Shown here: positions 17,678-26,379 of the stretch, piece by piece
Layout of the letters: every line of letters starts with the position of its first letter
How positions within the stretch are numbered: the first letter of the stretch is position 1
Assembly (NCBI RefSeq): GCF_000515255.1
Contig: NZ_KI911559.1
Coordinates: 1,091,548 to 1,155,547 of the forward strand
Direction of reading: 5' to 3'
Source of the DNA: Rhodovibrio salinarum DSM 9154
GTDB lineage: Bacteria; Pseudomonadota; Alphaproteobacteria; Kiloniellales; Rhodovibrionaceae
Length of the DNA: 64,000 nucleotides
The notes under the pieces: model-generated
The model's input: the letters and a program-made list of their open reading frames with translations, nothing else
Databases searched by the model: none
Told to the model about the DNA's origin: nothing
Position numbers and translations under genes: made by a program

Positions 17678-19353
17678 TGGCCGGGCGCTTCCCGGTTGCA
17701 GCCCATTGCGTCCAGCAGTTTGTCGGCGAGGCCGAAGTATTCGGCCCGGGTGGTGAAGTAGGGCCGCAGGCCGGACGAGCGGAAGCTGCCGGTCAGCTGG
17801 CCGTCCGGGCCTTCGCCCTGGAACTCGAAGGCGAACAGGTCCTGGGTGGTGATCACATCGCCTTCCATGCCCACAACCTCGCTGACCTTGGAGATCCGGC
17901 GCTTGCCGTCGCGCATGCGCGAGATCTGCACGATCAGGTTCACGGCGTCGGAAATCTGGGTGCGCACGGCCTTCGCCGGCAGTTTGAAGCCGGACATCGC
18001 GACCATGTTCTCGAGGCGGGTCAGGGCTTCGCGCGGGGAGTTGGCGTGCAGCGTGCACATCGAGCCGTCGTGGCCGGTGTTCATTGCCTGCAGCATGTCC
18101 ATGGCCTCCGCCCCGCGAATCTCGCCCAGGATGATCCGGTCGGGGCGCATGCGCAGTGCGTTCTTGACCAGGTCGCGCATGGTAATCTCGCCCAGCCCCT
18201 CCAGGCTGGGCGGGCGGGTTTCCAGGCGCACCACGTGAGGCTGCTGCAGCTGCAGCTCGGCGGCGTCCTCGATCGTCACGATGCGCTCGCCATGATCGAT
18301 CAGGCGGCTCATGGCGTTCAGCAGGGTCGTCTTGCCGGAGCCCGTGCCGCCGGAGATCAACACGTTCAGCTGACAGCGCGCGGCGATCTTGAGCACGTTC
18401 GCCAGTGGCTCCGACACGTTGTTCTGTCGGGCCATCACCTCGAGGGTGATCTTCTTCTTGGCGAACTTGCGGATCGAGATCGACGCGCCGTCGATCGCCA
18501 GCGGTGGGGCGATGATGTTGACGCGGCTGCCGTCCTCCAGGCGCGCGTCGACCAGCGGGGAGGATTCGTCGATCCGCCGTCCGACCCGGGTGACGATCCG
18601 GGTTGCGATGTTCATGACGTGGGCGTTGTCGCGAAACTCGACGTCGGTCAGTTCCAGCTTGCCGCCGCGCTCGACGTAGACCTGGTTGGGGCCGTTCACC
18701 ATGATGTCGGTGACCGTCTCGTCGGCCAGCAGCGGCTCCAGCGGGCCCAGGCCCAGCATGTCGTTGAGCAGCAAGCGGCACAGCTGCTTTTGCTCGTTGC
18801 GGTTCAGCTGGACCTTCTGCTCGATCAGCACCTCGCCGATCATCTCGCCGATCTGACGTTCCAGCTCCGCAGGTTCGAGCGAGGAGGCGACCGCGACGTC
18901 GATCCGCTCCATGACGAACGGCTGCACCGTCTGCTTGGCCGCGCGCAGGCGGTTCGGTTTGCTGCGCCCGTTCTTGGGCGCGTCGTCGTTCGCCTCCGGC
19001 TCGGCCGTTGTGTCGGGTACAGGGGCCGCGGGCGGGGCGGGCGGCGTGGTGCCGTGGGCCTGCTGGGTCGCTGCCTTGGTTTCCGCCAGCAGGGCGTTCA
19101 GCACGTCGGTCACGACGTTGCGCTGGCTCAGCATGTCCAGCTGCTTGCCGTCCTGGCTCAACACCGCGTCCAGGCAGGCACCGACCTCCCGCGCCAGTTC
19201 CCGCCGGGAGTGGTTGGCGAGCGCCGCGATGTCCAATTGCGCGCGCACCTTGTCCTGGACACGCGCGACTAGACTGTCGTCGCGCGCGGACGCCGGGTTC
19301 GCGCCCTCTGCGGCAGTGGTATTGTCAGGGCTCGCCTGGGTGTCGTCGAGCAT
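17674..19353 (-). CDS. cpaF: Flp pilus assembly ATPase CpaF/TadA
   Basis: 559 residues. The first 160 or so are polar and low-complexity. The secretion ATPase core has NVLISGGTGSGKTTLLNAMS (Walker A, about 340), the Asp box RPDRIILGEIRGAEAMDML (Walker B) and the His box TGHDGSMCTLHANSPREAL. SRVNIIAPPLAIDGASISIRKF is the CpaF-type N-terminal motif before the core. It is the cytosolic hexameric motor for Flp pilus extension. It starts 9 bp after cpaE and overlaps tadB by 4 bp. The N-terminal extension is longer than in Caulobacter CpaF by eye. Confidence 0.96.
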   Translation of the reverse strand: MLDDTQASPDNTTAAEGANPASARDDSLVARVQDKVRAQLDIAALANHSRRELAREVGACLDAVLSQDGKQLDMLSQRNVVTDVLNALLAETKAATQQAHGTTPPAPPAAPVPDTTAEPEANDDAPKNGRSKPNRLRAAKQTVQPFVMERIDVAVASSLEPAELERQIGEMIGEVLIEQKVQLNRNEQKQLCRLLLNDMLGLGPLEPLLADETVTDIMVNGPNQVYVERGGKLELTDVEFRDNAHVMNIATRIVTRVGRRIDESSPLVDARLEDGSRVNIIAPPLAIDGASISIRKFAKKKITLEVMARQNNVSEPLANVLKIAARCQLNVLISGGTGSGKTTLLNAMSRLIDHGERIVTIEDAAELQLQQPHVVRLETRPPSLEGLGEITMRDLVKNALRMRPDRIILGEIRGAEAMDMLQAMNTGHDGSMCTLHANSPREALTRLENMVAMSGFKLPAKAVRTQISDAVNLIVQISRMRDGKRRISKVSEVVGMEGDVITTQDLFAFEFQGEGPDGQLTGSFRSSGLRPYFTTRAEYFGLADKLLDAMGCNREAPGQ

Positions 19354-19362
19354 GCCCGCGGC

Positions 19363-20586
19363 CTAGCCTTTCTTCAGGAAGCCGAGTAAGGCGCGTTTAC
19401 GCGTGCGTGGCGCGCCGACGAGGTCGACCAGCAGAGTGCGCAGGTCGGCCAGCAGCTTGGCCTTGGGCGCGCTGTGACTGAGCGTCCGGCCGGCCATCGC
19501 CGACTTGGCGACGTTCTCCGGATCGAAGCTCAACTGCGCGGCCAAGTCACTTTCCAGCTCTTTGTCGAACTCGCGCGCGTCGACGTGGCCGGGTGCCTGC
19601 TTGCCGACCCGGTTAGCGACGACCCGGACGCGCAGCTTGCCGTCCTGTTGCTTGGCCAGCCGGATCAGCCGGTTACAGTCGCGCAGGCCGGGCAGCGACA
19701 GGTCGGTCACGATCACCAGGTCGGTGACTTGTTCCAGCAGGTCGGGCTGCTGGCCCAGCAGATGGCGCGGCAGGTCGGCGACCAGAACGTCGCGGCTTTC
19801 GCGCAATTTGGCGAGCAGCTGGGTGACGGCTGTGCGCGGCATCACGGGGACGTCGTCGACCGCCTCTTCCGCAGCGAACACGCTCAGGCGCGCATCCGCC
19901 TTGACCGCCAGATTGTCGATCATGCTGTCGTCGACCCGTTCGGGATCCTCCAGCGCCTCGCGCAGGCCGGCGGCGGGCTGCAGGTCCAGCGACAGCGCCT
20001 GGCAGCCGTATTGCAGGTCAAGGTCGAGCAGGCCGGTCTGACGCTCCCGCTCGCTGGCGATCAGCCAGGCCAGGTTGCCCGCGACCGTCGAGGCGCCGAC
20101 GCCGCCGCGCGCGCCGACCACCGCGATGCAGCGCCCGCGTCGGACCGGCGCCGCCTGGCCAGCGGGGCGGCTGGTTTCCGCGCGCGCGACCGCGGCGGCG
20201 AGCTGTTGGGTGTGGACCGGCTTGACCAGGTAGTCGCAGGCGCCGGCATCCATCACCCGGCGGAACATCGCGACGTCGTTCTGCGTACCGAGCGCGATCA
20301 CCTTGCTGCCGGCCGCGAGTTCGCCGAGGCTGGCGGCGATGTCCTCGACATCCTCCATCCCCGATAGGTCGACCAGCAGGATATCCGGCGCTGCCACGAC
20401 GCCCAGCTGTCGTAGCGCTGCGCCCAGGCCGCCGCGCTGCACTTCGGCGGGCGGCCAGCCGCGCTTGCCGGCCAGTTGCACGGCCGCGGCGTAGGTGGTG
20501 TCGTCGGAAACGAACGCGCCGAACGGTTCGCGCGCATCCAGATCCGGATCGGCGGAGAATACCGACTGGTCTTCGGCCAGGCTCAT
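19363..20586 (-). CDS. cpaE: Pilus localisation ATPase CpaE/TadZ
   Basis: 407 residues: an N-terminal receiver-like domain (about 20-135; ILLVDLSGM, ALGTQNDVAMFRRVMDAGACDYLVKPV) followed by a MinD/ParA-like domain. The P-loop reads VVGARGGVGASTVAGNLAW: the deviant-Walker Lys is Arg and the second P-loop Lys is Ala, as in other CpaE/TadZ proteins with weak or no ATPase activity. Further motifs are LLDLDLQYG and VLVADLPRHLL. CpaE positions the Tad machine, at a pole in Caulobacter. The start overlaps the cpaD stop by 4 bp. The C-terminus is basic (RTRKRALLGFLKKG), possibly for membrane contact. Confidence 0.93.
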   Translation of the reverse strand: MSLAEDQSVFSADPDLDAREPFGAFVSDDTTYAAAVQLAGKRGWPPAEVQRGGLGAALRQLGVVAAPDILLVDLSGMEDVEDIAASLGELAAGSKVIALGTQNDVAMFRRVMDAGACDYLVKPVHTQQLAAAVARAETSRPAGQAAPVRRGRCIAVVGARGGVGASTVAGNLAWLIASERERQTGLLDLDLQYGCQALSLDLQPAAGLREALEDPERVDDSMIDNLAVKADARLSVFAAEEAVDDVPVMPRTAVTQLLAKLRESRDVLVADLPRHLLGQQPDLLEQVTDLVIVTDLSLPGLRDCNRLIRLAKQQDGKLRVRVVANRVGKQAPGHVDAREFDKELESDLAAQLSFDPENVAKSAMAGRTLSHSAPKAKLLADLRTLLVDLVGAPRTRKRALLGFLKKG

Positions 20587-21332
20587 TGCGCCATCCCCTC
20601 CTTGCTGCCGTTGCCAGTGGGCCGGTAGTTGCCGCTGCTGGCTTCCTTGTCGGCGGCGACATTGGCGCCTCTGTCGTCGTTCAGGAACGAGGGGGTGTAG
20701 CTGCGGCCGTCATGGTAGTCGCGCACCGGGATGGCCGTGCGGGCGCCGGACACCGGGCCCATCTCCCGGCCGCGCAGCAGGTCGCGCGGGTTCGCCACCA
20801 TCAGACCCAGGTTGCGTCGGTCGGCGCAGCCGAAGTTGCTGGACGGCAGGTTCGAGTTGTCGCTGATCCGGGTGCGGCTATAGTCCGGGCAGTCCGGCAG
20901 CACGACGTGGTAGCGCGCGATCCGCACCAGCACGTCGCCGTCGCCCGGTCCGGCGGTATCCAGCAGCGGGTCGCTGGCGCGCGGCGCGAAGCCGCGCTGA
21001 CGCAGCAGTCGGACGACCTGTTGCCGGCGTCGTTCGGCGATGTCGCCCGACGTCGGTGCCGCCGCGACCACCACGGTGGCCTGCCGGTCGGCGCCGCTGT
21101 CGCGCAGGAAGCGGTCGAGCGCGGCCCGTTCACCCGCCGACAGGTCGCTCGTATCGCCCGGGAAGGCGACGTCGTGGCGGTACAGCGTGCGCTCGACGCC
21201 CAGCTTGTGGGCCTGCGGACCGACCGCGTCCGGCGGGGTGACGGGGTAGCCGCAGCCGGTGAGCGCGGTGGCGGCGGTCAGCACGGCGCTTACGCCGACC
21301 AAGCACAAGACGCGGGGGAAACGAACGGTCAC
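20583..21332 (-). CDS. cpaD: Pilus lipoprotein CpaD
   Basis: 249 residues from GTG 21332, with ribosome site AGGGAG about 8 bp upstream that overlaps the cpaC stop region; a longer frame runs back into cpaC and is not used. The signal peptide ends in a lipobox, LTAATALTGC, so the protein is a lipoprotein. The CpaD family pattern is visible in LDRFLRDSGAD, VVVAAAPTSGDIAERRRQQV, DCPDYSR and the C-terminal SNFGCADRRNLGLMVANPRDLLRGREMGP (shown in part). It acts as a periplasmic or outer-membrane assembly factor for the CpaC secretin. Coupled to cpaE by a 4-bp overlap. Confidence 0.9.
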   Translation of the reverse strand: MTVRFPRVLCLVGVSAVLTAATALTGCGYPVTPPDAVGPQAHKLGVERTLYRHDVAFPGDTSDLSAGERAALDRFLRDSGADRQATVVVAAAPTSGDIAERRRQQVVRLLRQRGFAPRASDPLLDTAGPGDGDVLVRIARYHVVLPDCPDYSRTRISDNSNLPSSNFGCADRRNLGLMVANPRDLLRGREMGPVSGARTAIPVRDYHDGRSYTPSFLNDDRGANVAADKEASSGNYRPTGNGSKEGMAQ

Positions 21333-21345
21333 GGGCCAGCTCTCC

Positions 21346-22728
21346 CTATTCTTCCAACATGAAGCCGACGGGGCCGGCCAGTGACTTGCCGTCCAGCTCG
21401 TTCCGGGCGGCCATCCGCGCGCGGCTGTTCTCGCCCTGCATCCGGCCGAAGAAGATTCGCTCGATGTCATCCGGCGGCAGCAGCTCGTCGGTCGGCGCCG
21501 CCAGCTGCCGGGTGGAGACCGGCTTGACGATGTAGGGGGTGATGATGATCGCCAGCTCGGTCTCGCCGCGCTTGAACTTGTCGGACTTGAACAGCGCGCC
21601 CAGGATCGGCAGGTCGCCGAAGCCCGGCAGCTTGCGCACCTGCTGGTTCTGGGTGTTCTTCAGCAGGCCGGCGATCGCGAAGCTCTGACCGCTGGCAAGT
21701 TCCACGGTGGTGGAGGCGCGACGGGTGTTGATCGCCGGAACGGTGATGTTCTGGAACCGGAAACCTTCGTTGAAGTTGAGCTCGCTCACTTCCGGTGCCA
21801 CCGCCAGGGAGATCTGGCCGTTGTCCAGCAGGGTCGGGGTGAACTCCAGCTGGACGCCGAACTCCTTGAATTCGACGGTGATCCGGTCGTCGGTCTCGGA
21901 CACCGGGATCGGAAACTCGCCGCCCGCCAGGAAGGTCGCCGTTTCCCCGGACATCGCCGTCAGGTTCGGCTCGGCCAGCACGGTGATCAGGCCTTCCTGG
22001 CTCAGCACGTCGAGCGTGCCGGTCAGGCTGTCGTTGCCCGAGATGAAGTTGCCCATGGCGCTGTACGGATTGCCCGAGGCGAGGCCGCCCAGGCCGCCGC
22101 CCGCAAGACCGATCGCGCCATCGCCGCCGTTGAGCATCGCCTGCCAGTCGACGCCCAGTTCCTTGGTCAGTTCCCGGGCCACTTCGGCGACGCGGACCCG
22201 CAGGTTGATCTGCGTCGGGCCGGTCACCTGAAGGCGGTTGATCACGTTCTGCTCGCCCACAAACCGGGCGGCAAGGCGGCGTGCCTGCTCGGCCGCCGAC
22301 GGGGAGGGCAGGCGGCCCGACAGCAGGATGGCATCGCCGATCGCGCGCACCTTAATCGGCTGGGCCGGTGCAAGGTCGGCAAGGGCCCGCTCCAGGGCGG
22401 CCAGGTTGTGCTGCACGACCAGGCGTTCGCTCATCACTACCTGGTCGTTGGCGTCGACGGCGAACATCGTCGTCTCGCCCGGATTCTTGCCGAACACGTA
22501 CACCAGCCGGGGCGACTTGACCTGCACGTCGGCGATTTCCGGATCGGCGACGAAAACGCTGTTCACCGGCCGCTCCAGGCGCACCAGCACGCCCTGGTCC
22601 CGGTTCAATGCCACGCTGTTGTCGCCGGTATCGACGACTTCCGCGGCGCTGGCGGGGTGCGCCGCCGGCAGGGCCAGGGCAAGCGCGAAGCACGCCGCGC
22701 GCATCGGGCGGGAGAGGGGGAATACCAT
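21346..22728 (-). CDS. cpaC: Pilus secretin CpaC/RcpA
   Basis: 460 residues. A signal peptide (about 1-28, ends HPASA) is followed by the RcpA-type N domain (VLVRLERPVNSVFVADPEIADV), a BON-like segment (IKVRAIGDAILLSGRLPS) and the secretin C-domain with LITVLAEPNLTAMSGETATF and LPGFGDLPILGALF. It forms the outer-membrane ring through which the Flp pilus passes. The tail (about 420-460) after TPYIVKPV is hydrophilic. It lies 6 bp after cpaB and 13 bp before cpaD. Length and motifs match the family. Confidence 0.95.
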   Translation of the reverse strand: MVFPLSRPMRAACFALALALPAAHPASAAEVVDTGDNSVALNRDQGVLVRLERPVNSVFVADPEIADVQVKSPRLVYVFGKNPGETTMFAVDANDQVVMSERLVVQHNLAALERALADLAPAQPIKVRAIGDAILLSGRLPSPSAAEQARRLAARFVGEQNVINRLQVTGPTQINLRVRVAEVARELTKELGVDWQAMLNGGDGAIGLAGGGLGGLASGNPYSAMGNFISGNDSLTGTLDVLSQEGLITVLAEPNLTAMSGETATFLAGGEFPIPVSETDDRITVEFKEFGVQLEFTPTLLDNGQISLAVAPEVSELNFNEGFRFQNITVPAINTRRASTTVELASGQSFAIAGLLKNTQNQQVRKLPGFGDLPILGALFKSDKFKRGETELAIIITPYIVKPVSTRQLAAPTDELLPPDDIERIFFGRMQGENSRARMAARNELDGKSLAGPVGFMLEE

Positions 22729-22734
22729 CGGCCG

Positions 22735-23607
22735 CTATTCCTCGATCTCGATGCCGGTCATCTCGCTGCCGCGCACGACTACGACGGTGGGGCCGCGCTT
22801 GCTGCGCGGAGCGGACATGACGCGGCTGATTTCGCTGTCGGTGGTGAAGGTCGGTTGGGCGGGCGCTTCCGGGTCGCCCTCCCGGGCGATCGGGCGCAGC
22901 GACAGCGACAGGTCACCCAGCTTCTGGGCCAGTGACAGCTTTTCCGCCTCCTTCGGGTCGACCTCCAGGGTGGCGGTCTTGGCGACCACCCGCTCGCCCT
23001 CGACGTCGTCGGTGCGCTGGTCGAGCGCGAGCACCCGGATATCGGACAGCACGGTCTCGCTCGCCTTGCGTTCGTTCCGGCTGTCACCGTTCTGCCGGAT
23101 GCTGTGCGACAGGATCACGTCGACCCGGTCGCCTGGAAAAATCAGGCCGGAGATGCCGCTGGCGGCGTTTACCGGCACCGACAGAGCGCGGTGGCCCTCG
23201 CTCAGCATCGCCGCGAGGAAGCCCCGGTCGCCGGGGCGCACGACCCGGGCGTCGGTGACCGGCTCGCCGTTGACCATGCTGGCGCGCACCACCGCGCCCA
23301 GCAGGTCGTCGCGTCCGCTCAGCGCCTGATCCTCACTGCCCTGGCCGCGAACGACGTAGGCCTCGAGCAGTCCGTCCTCCGGCCAGGCCTGCCAGCGCAG
23401 ATGCTCCGATTTCAGGATGGTGCCGGCCTTGAGCGCGCCGTTGGCGACCAGAATCCGGGTCTCCTCCGGGACGTCGACCGGCGCCGGCGCCACGGCAGCC
23501 TGGGTCGCCTGACCCTGCTGCTGTTGCAGCCAGTTGTTGGTCATGACCGCGGCTCCGCCGGCAATCGCCAGCGATAGGGCGGTCAGCACGATGACGCGTG
23601 GGCGCAT
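22735..23607 (-). CDS. cpaB: Flp pilus assembly protein CpaB/RcpC
   Basis: 290 residues. An N-terminal membrane anchor (VIVLTALSLAIAGGAAVMT) is followed by a SAF-type domain (ILVANGALKAGTILKSEHLRW), then VPVNAASGISGLIFPGDRVDVILSH, the conserved core of the CpaB family, and DIRVLALDQRT. It is periplasmic and thought to link the secretin with the inner-membrane machine. The C-terminus ends in a basic-to-acidic patch (SKRGPTVVVVRGSEMTGIEIEE in outline). Second pilus biogenesis gene after cpaA. Confidence 0.94.
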   Translation of the reverse strand: MRPRVIVLTALSLAIAGGAAVMTNNWLQQQQGQATQAAVAPAPVDVPEETRILVANGALKAGTILKSEHLRWQAWPEDGLLEAYVVRGQGSEDQALSGRDDLLGAVVRASMVNGEPVTDARVVRPGDRGFLAAMLSEGHRALSVPVNAASGISGLIFPGDRVDVILSHSIRQNGDSRNERKASETVLSDIRVLALDQRTDDVEGERVVAKTATLEVDPKEAEKLSLAQKLGDLSLSLRPIAREGDPEAPAQPTFTTDSEISRVMSAPRSKRGPTVVVVRGSEMTGIEIEE

Positions 23608-23632
23608 GTTGCGGCCTCCTCGGAAAATCGGA

Positions 23633-24139
23633 TCAGGCGGCCGTCAGGCCATAGATGATCCACAAGCCGCCGGCCGCGAGGGCGACGCCGTAGGGGACGC
23701 TTTCTCCCATCGCGTCGCGGCCGCCGGTTTGGGGACCGGCCAGGATCGGCCCGTTGAACCAGTGCGCGCGCGGGCTGGTGCGGGTAGCCAGGATCAGAAG
23801 GGACAGTCCGGCCCCGGCAACTGCGGTGATCACCACGAAGCCCGCGAGGTCGGCGCTGCCTGCCCACAGGCCCAAAGCCGCCGCCAACTTGACGTCGCCA
23901 CCCCCAACCGCGCCGCGCGCGAAGCCGATCAGGCCGAGGGCGAACAGAGCGCTTGCGACCGCTGCGCCGGACCACCAGGGGCCGGGCAAGCAGCCGGCCG
24001 CCAGAGCGATCGGATAGAGCAAGCCGATCGCGACGACGGCGGTGTTTGGGATGCGCCGGCGCGAAACGTCTGCCCAGGCGCACCAGGACACCAGGGCGGC
24101 CAGCGACACCAATAACAACAAGAATATCGGATCGATCAT
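23633..24139 (-). CDS. cpaA: Prepilin peptidase CpaA/TadV
   Basis: 168 residues, short as usual for TadV-type peptidases without the N-methylation domain. Six or so hydrophobic stretches are present. The two catalytic aspartates are in the motifs WADVSRRRIPN (about 23) and GGGDVKL (about 80), and PYGVALAAGG is the C-terminal family signature. It cleaves the Flp prepilin and the TadE/TadG-type pseudopilins of this locus. It is separated from flp by 76 bp that hold a strong hairpin, so its expression is probably lower than that of the pilin. Confidence 0.94.
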   Translation of the reverse strand: MIDPIFLLLLVSLAALVSWCAWADVSRRRIPNTAVVAIGLLYPIALAAGCLPGPWWSGAAVASALFALGLIGFARGAVGGGDVKLAAALGLWAGSADLAGFVVITAVAGAGLSLLILATRTSPRAHWFNGPILAGPQTGGRDAMGESVPYGVALAAGGLWIIYGLTAA

Positions 24140-24169
24140 TGGCCTGGACCTGTAAGCGACGAGAGAGAA

Positions 24170-24202
24170 GCGGGCTCAAGCGCCGGCAGCGCTTGAACCC
24201 GC
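24170..24202 (-). terminator. Intercistronic hairpin between flp and cpaA (attenuator-like)
   Basis: Two 14-base arms (24170-24183 and 24189-24202) pair with a single mismatch around a 5-base loop (CGGCA). No U-run follows on the minus strand (CTTCTCTCTC), so it is more likely a leaky attenuator or an RNA 3' stabiliser for the flp transcript than a full terminator. Confidence 0.7.
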
Positions 24203-24215
24203 TTGGCTGTCAGCA

Positions 24216-24392
24216 CTACGGCGTGGCGCTGGTCAGCTCGCCGGAGACTGTCGTGAAAAGCCCGCTGATGTCGGTGCCGAGCGTGGTCGCAGCCGTGACA
24301 ATACCGACGGCGATCAGGGCGGCGATCAGGGCGTATTCGATGGCAGTCGCGCCCGAGTCATTACGGGCAAATTTGGTGATGAACTTCAGCAT
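24216..24392 (-). CDS. flp: Flp/Fap-type major pilin
   Basis: 58 residues from ATG 24392, with a perfect AGGAGG ribosome site at 24401-24406 and 8-bp spacing. The leader MLKFITKFARNDSG ends at the cleavage glycine (14); the mature protein begins ATAIEYALIAALIAV with Glu5 and Tyr6, the Flp signature, followed by a short hydrophilic tail. Expected to be the major subunit of the Tad (Flp) pilus, exported after cleavage by CpaA. An out-of-frame ATG directly precedes the true start but opens only three codons. The strong ribosome site, a hairpin behind the gene and an AT-rich promoter zone in front fit high expression. Confidence 0.95.
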   Translation of the reverse strand: MLKFITKFARNDSGATAIEYALIAALIAVGIVTAATTLGTDISGLFTTVSGELTSATP

Positions 24393-24406
24393 TGCTGCAT
24401 CCTCCT

Positions 24407-24783
24407 AGCTGTGGCTTCTGTCGAACGGCGTGGTGAACTTTGATGCTTGCCCGTAAAAATAAAATTAATGTACAGAATGAATATTTGTGTTGTATTCTAA
24501 AATATAATCTAATTGAATTTTATCAGCATCAGGATATTCTGCGCTTATATATACAACCTTATTGTGTACAAGGTGTTCCGTATGCATTTCATCCCAATCG
24601 TGCGCGCGCCCAAGGGCATCTCTAGCGACATGCAAAGTCCTGGTGATTGGGGAATACTTAGGTCGAATGCAGGATTTAACAGCCTGTTCACACCGTCGTT
24701 CGTAGCGTTGTCCGGCCTTGCGGGCGGCGGTCCCACCGCCGGCATTTCTCCCACGATGGCCGCAGCAGGAGCGTTCCGCAGCC
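24407..24783. promoter_or_regulatory. AT-rich divergent promoter zone flp / herA-like
   Basis: About 375 bp; 24440-24600 is markedly AT-rich inside GC-rich DNA. It separates divergent flp (minus) and the HerA-like gene (plus). Short open frames here have no ribosome site or coding signal. No clear CtrA box (TTAA-N7-TTAA) was found. Confidence 0.4.
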
Positions 24784-26379
24784 ATGACCAGCCAACTGGG
24801 CCGCGTCGTCGCGGTCGCTGGCGCCGGCGTTACCGTCAGCTTGACCCGTGACGAACACGGCGCTTCCGCCGCCCAGATCCAGGCGCTCGTGCGCGTGGAG
24901 GCGGCGCGGTCCGTCGTCTTCGCCACCGTGCGCGAACTGCGGGTCGACAGTCGCGCTGCCGGCGAGACGCAGATCGCCGAACTGGAGCTGATCGGGGAGC
25001 AGGCACGGATGCCGGACGGCGGCCTACACGCCTTCCAGCGTGGTGTGGTGCACTTCCCTGCTCTTGGCGATGCGGTCTGCGAGGCGGCGGCGGAGGATTG
25101 GCGGCGGGTTTACATGCCGGATACGGGCGCCAAGCAGATGCGTCTGGGCGATCTGGACCGCGACGGCAACCTGCCGGCGATCGTGTTGTCGGACGAGTTG
25201 TTGTCGAAGCATTTCGCCATCCTGGGCACCACCGGCAGCGGCAAATCCTGTTCGGTCGCGGTGCTGCTGCGCCAACTGCTCGATGGCCATCCGAACGGCC
25301 ACGTCATTCTGCTCGATCCGCACAGCGAGTATCAGGCGGCCTTCGGCGACCGGTGCGTCCTGGTCGATCCGCAGTCGATCTCGTTGCCCTACTGGCTGCT
25401 CAATATGGAAGAGATGATCGAGCTTTACTGCAGCCCGGAAGCAGCGCAGCGGGAGCTCGAAGCCGATATCCTGAAGCGCGCGGTGATCGCCGCCAAGCAA
25501 GCCTTTCACGGGAGCGAGCAAACCCACATCACCGTCGACACGCCCGTTCCTTTCCGTTTGACGACGGTGCTGCAGCACATCGACCGGGAGATGGGGCAGA
25601 TCAACAAGGGCAGCGACAGCCTGCCGTTCCTGCGGCTGAAGGCGCGGATCGAGACGCTGCGGTCGGATTCCCGCTTCGCCTTCATGTTCGGCCAGATCTC
25701 GGTCCAGGACACGATGGCCGACATCCTGTCCCGCGTGCTTCGGATCCCGGTGGCGGGTAAACCGATCACGATCGTCGATCTATCGGCCGTGCCGGTGGAG
25801 ATCGTGGACGCGGTCGTGTCGTTGCTGACACGGATGGTCTTCGACTTTGCCGTCTGGGCCGGTCCGAACGCGGAGGTGCCGATCCTGCTGGTCTGCGAGG
25901 AAGCGCACCGCTACATCCCGAACGACCCCGACAGTGGCTTCCAACCAACCCTCAAAGCGCTCTCCCGGATCGCCAAGGAAGGTCGGAAGTACGGCATCTC
26001 CCTCGGTCTTGTAACCCAGCGGCCGAGCGAGCTGTCGGAGACCATCCTGTCGCAATGCGGCACCCTGTTTGCACTGCGCATGTCGAACGACCGCGACCAA
26101 GCGTTCGTGCAGCGCGCGCTGCCGGATGGCGCGCGCGGTCTGTTCGCCGCGCTGCCGGCGCTCAGCAACCGCGAGGCCGTCGTGGTCGGGGAGGCGGCGG
26201 CCGTGCCGATGCGCATGCGGTTTGCCGAATTGCCGGCAGAAGCCCGGCCGCGGGCGGGGCAGGCCAACTTCGCCGCCGCCTGGCAGAAGGACGATCCCGG
26301 TCGCGAGGTGCTGGATGGCGTGATCACCCGCTGGCGTCGGCAGGACCGCAGCGCTACGGGGCGGATGGCGGCGGAGTAG
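24784..26379 (+). CDS. HerA-like hexameric ATPase (HAS-barrel + FtsK/HerA core)
   Basis: 531 residues from ATG 24784 (AGGAG 12 bp upstream). The N-terminus (GRVVAVAGAGVTVSL) resembles the HAS-barrel of HerA helicases. The core has HFAILGTTGSGKSCSV (Walker A, about 148), HVILLDPHSEYQ, ILLVCEEAHRYIP (Walker B with tandem acidic residues, about 367) and GISLGLVTQRPSELSETILSQC with its conserved Gln. HerA pumps DNA and usually pairs with NurA; no NurA lies here. Free-standing bacterial HerA-like ATPases also occur in defence and DNA repair settings. The flanks are the pilus locus and an AT-rich spacer, so no partner can be named. Confidence 0.88.
   Translation: MTSQLGRVVAVAGAGVTVSLTRDEHGASAAQIQALVRVEAARSVVFATVRELRVDSRAAGETQIAELELIGEQARMPDGGLHAFQRGVVHFPALGDAVCEAAAEDWRRVYMPDTGAKQMRLGDLDRDGNLPAIVLSDELLSKHFAILGTTGSGKSCSVAVLLRQLLDGHPNGHVILLDPHSEYQAAFGDRCVLVDPQSISLPYWLLNMEEMIELYCSPEAAQRELEADILKRAVIAAKQAFHGSEQTHITVDTPVPFRLTTVLQHIDREMGQINKGSDSLPFLRLKARIETLRSDSRFAFMFGQISVQDTMADILSRVLRIPVAGKPITIVDLSAVPVEIVDAVVSLLTRMVFDFAVWAGPNAEVPILLVCEEAHRYIPNDPDSGFQPTLKALSRIAKEGRKYGISLGLVTQRPSELSETILSQCGTLFALRMSNDRDQAFVQRALPDGARGLFAALPALSNREAVVVGEAAAVPMRMRFAELPAEARPRAGQANFAAAWQKDDPGREVLDGVITRWRRQDRSATGRMAAE

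Noticed and set aside
17677-19272. A 531-residue open frame antisense to cpaF
   Set aside because: Mirror of a conserved gene in GC-rich DNA; no family motifs, no ribosome site and low-complexity His/Gln/Arg composition.
24440-24625. A 61-residue open frame in the flp/herA spacer
   Set aside because: AT-rich, no ribosome site, no hydrophobic or conserved pattern; treated as promoter DNA.
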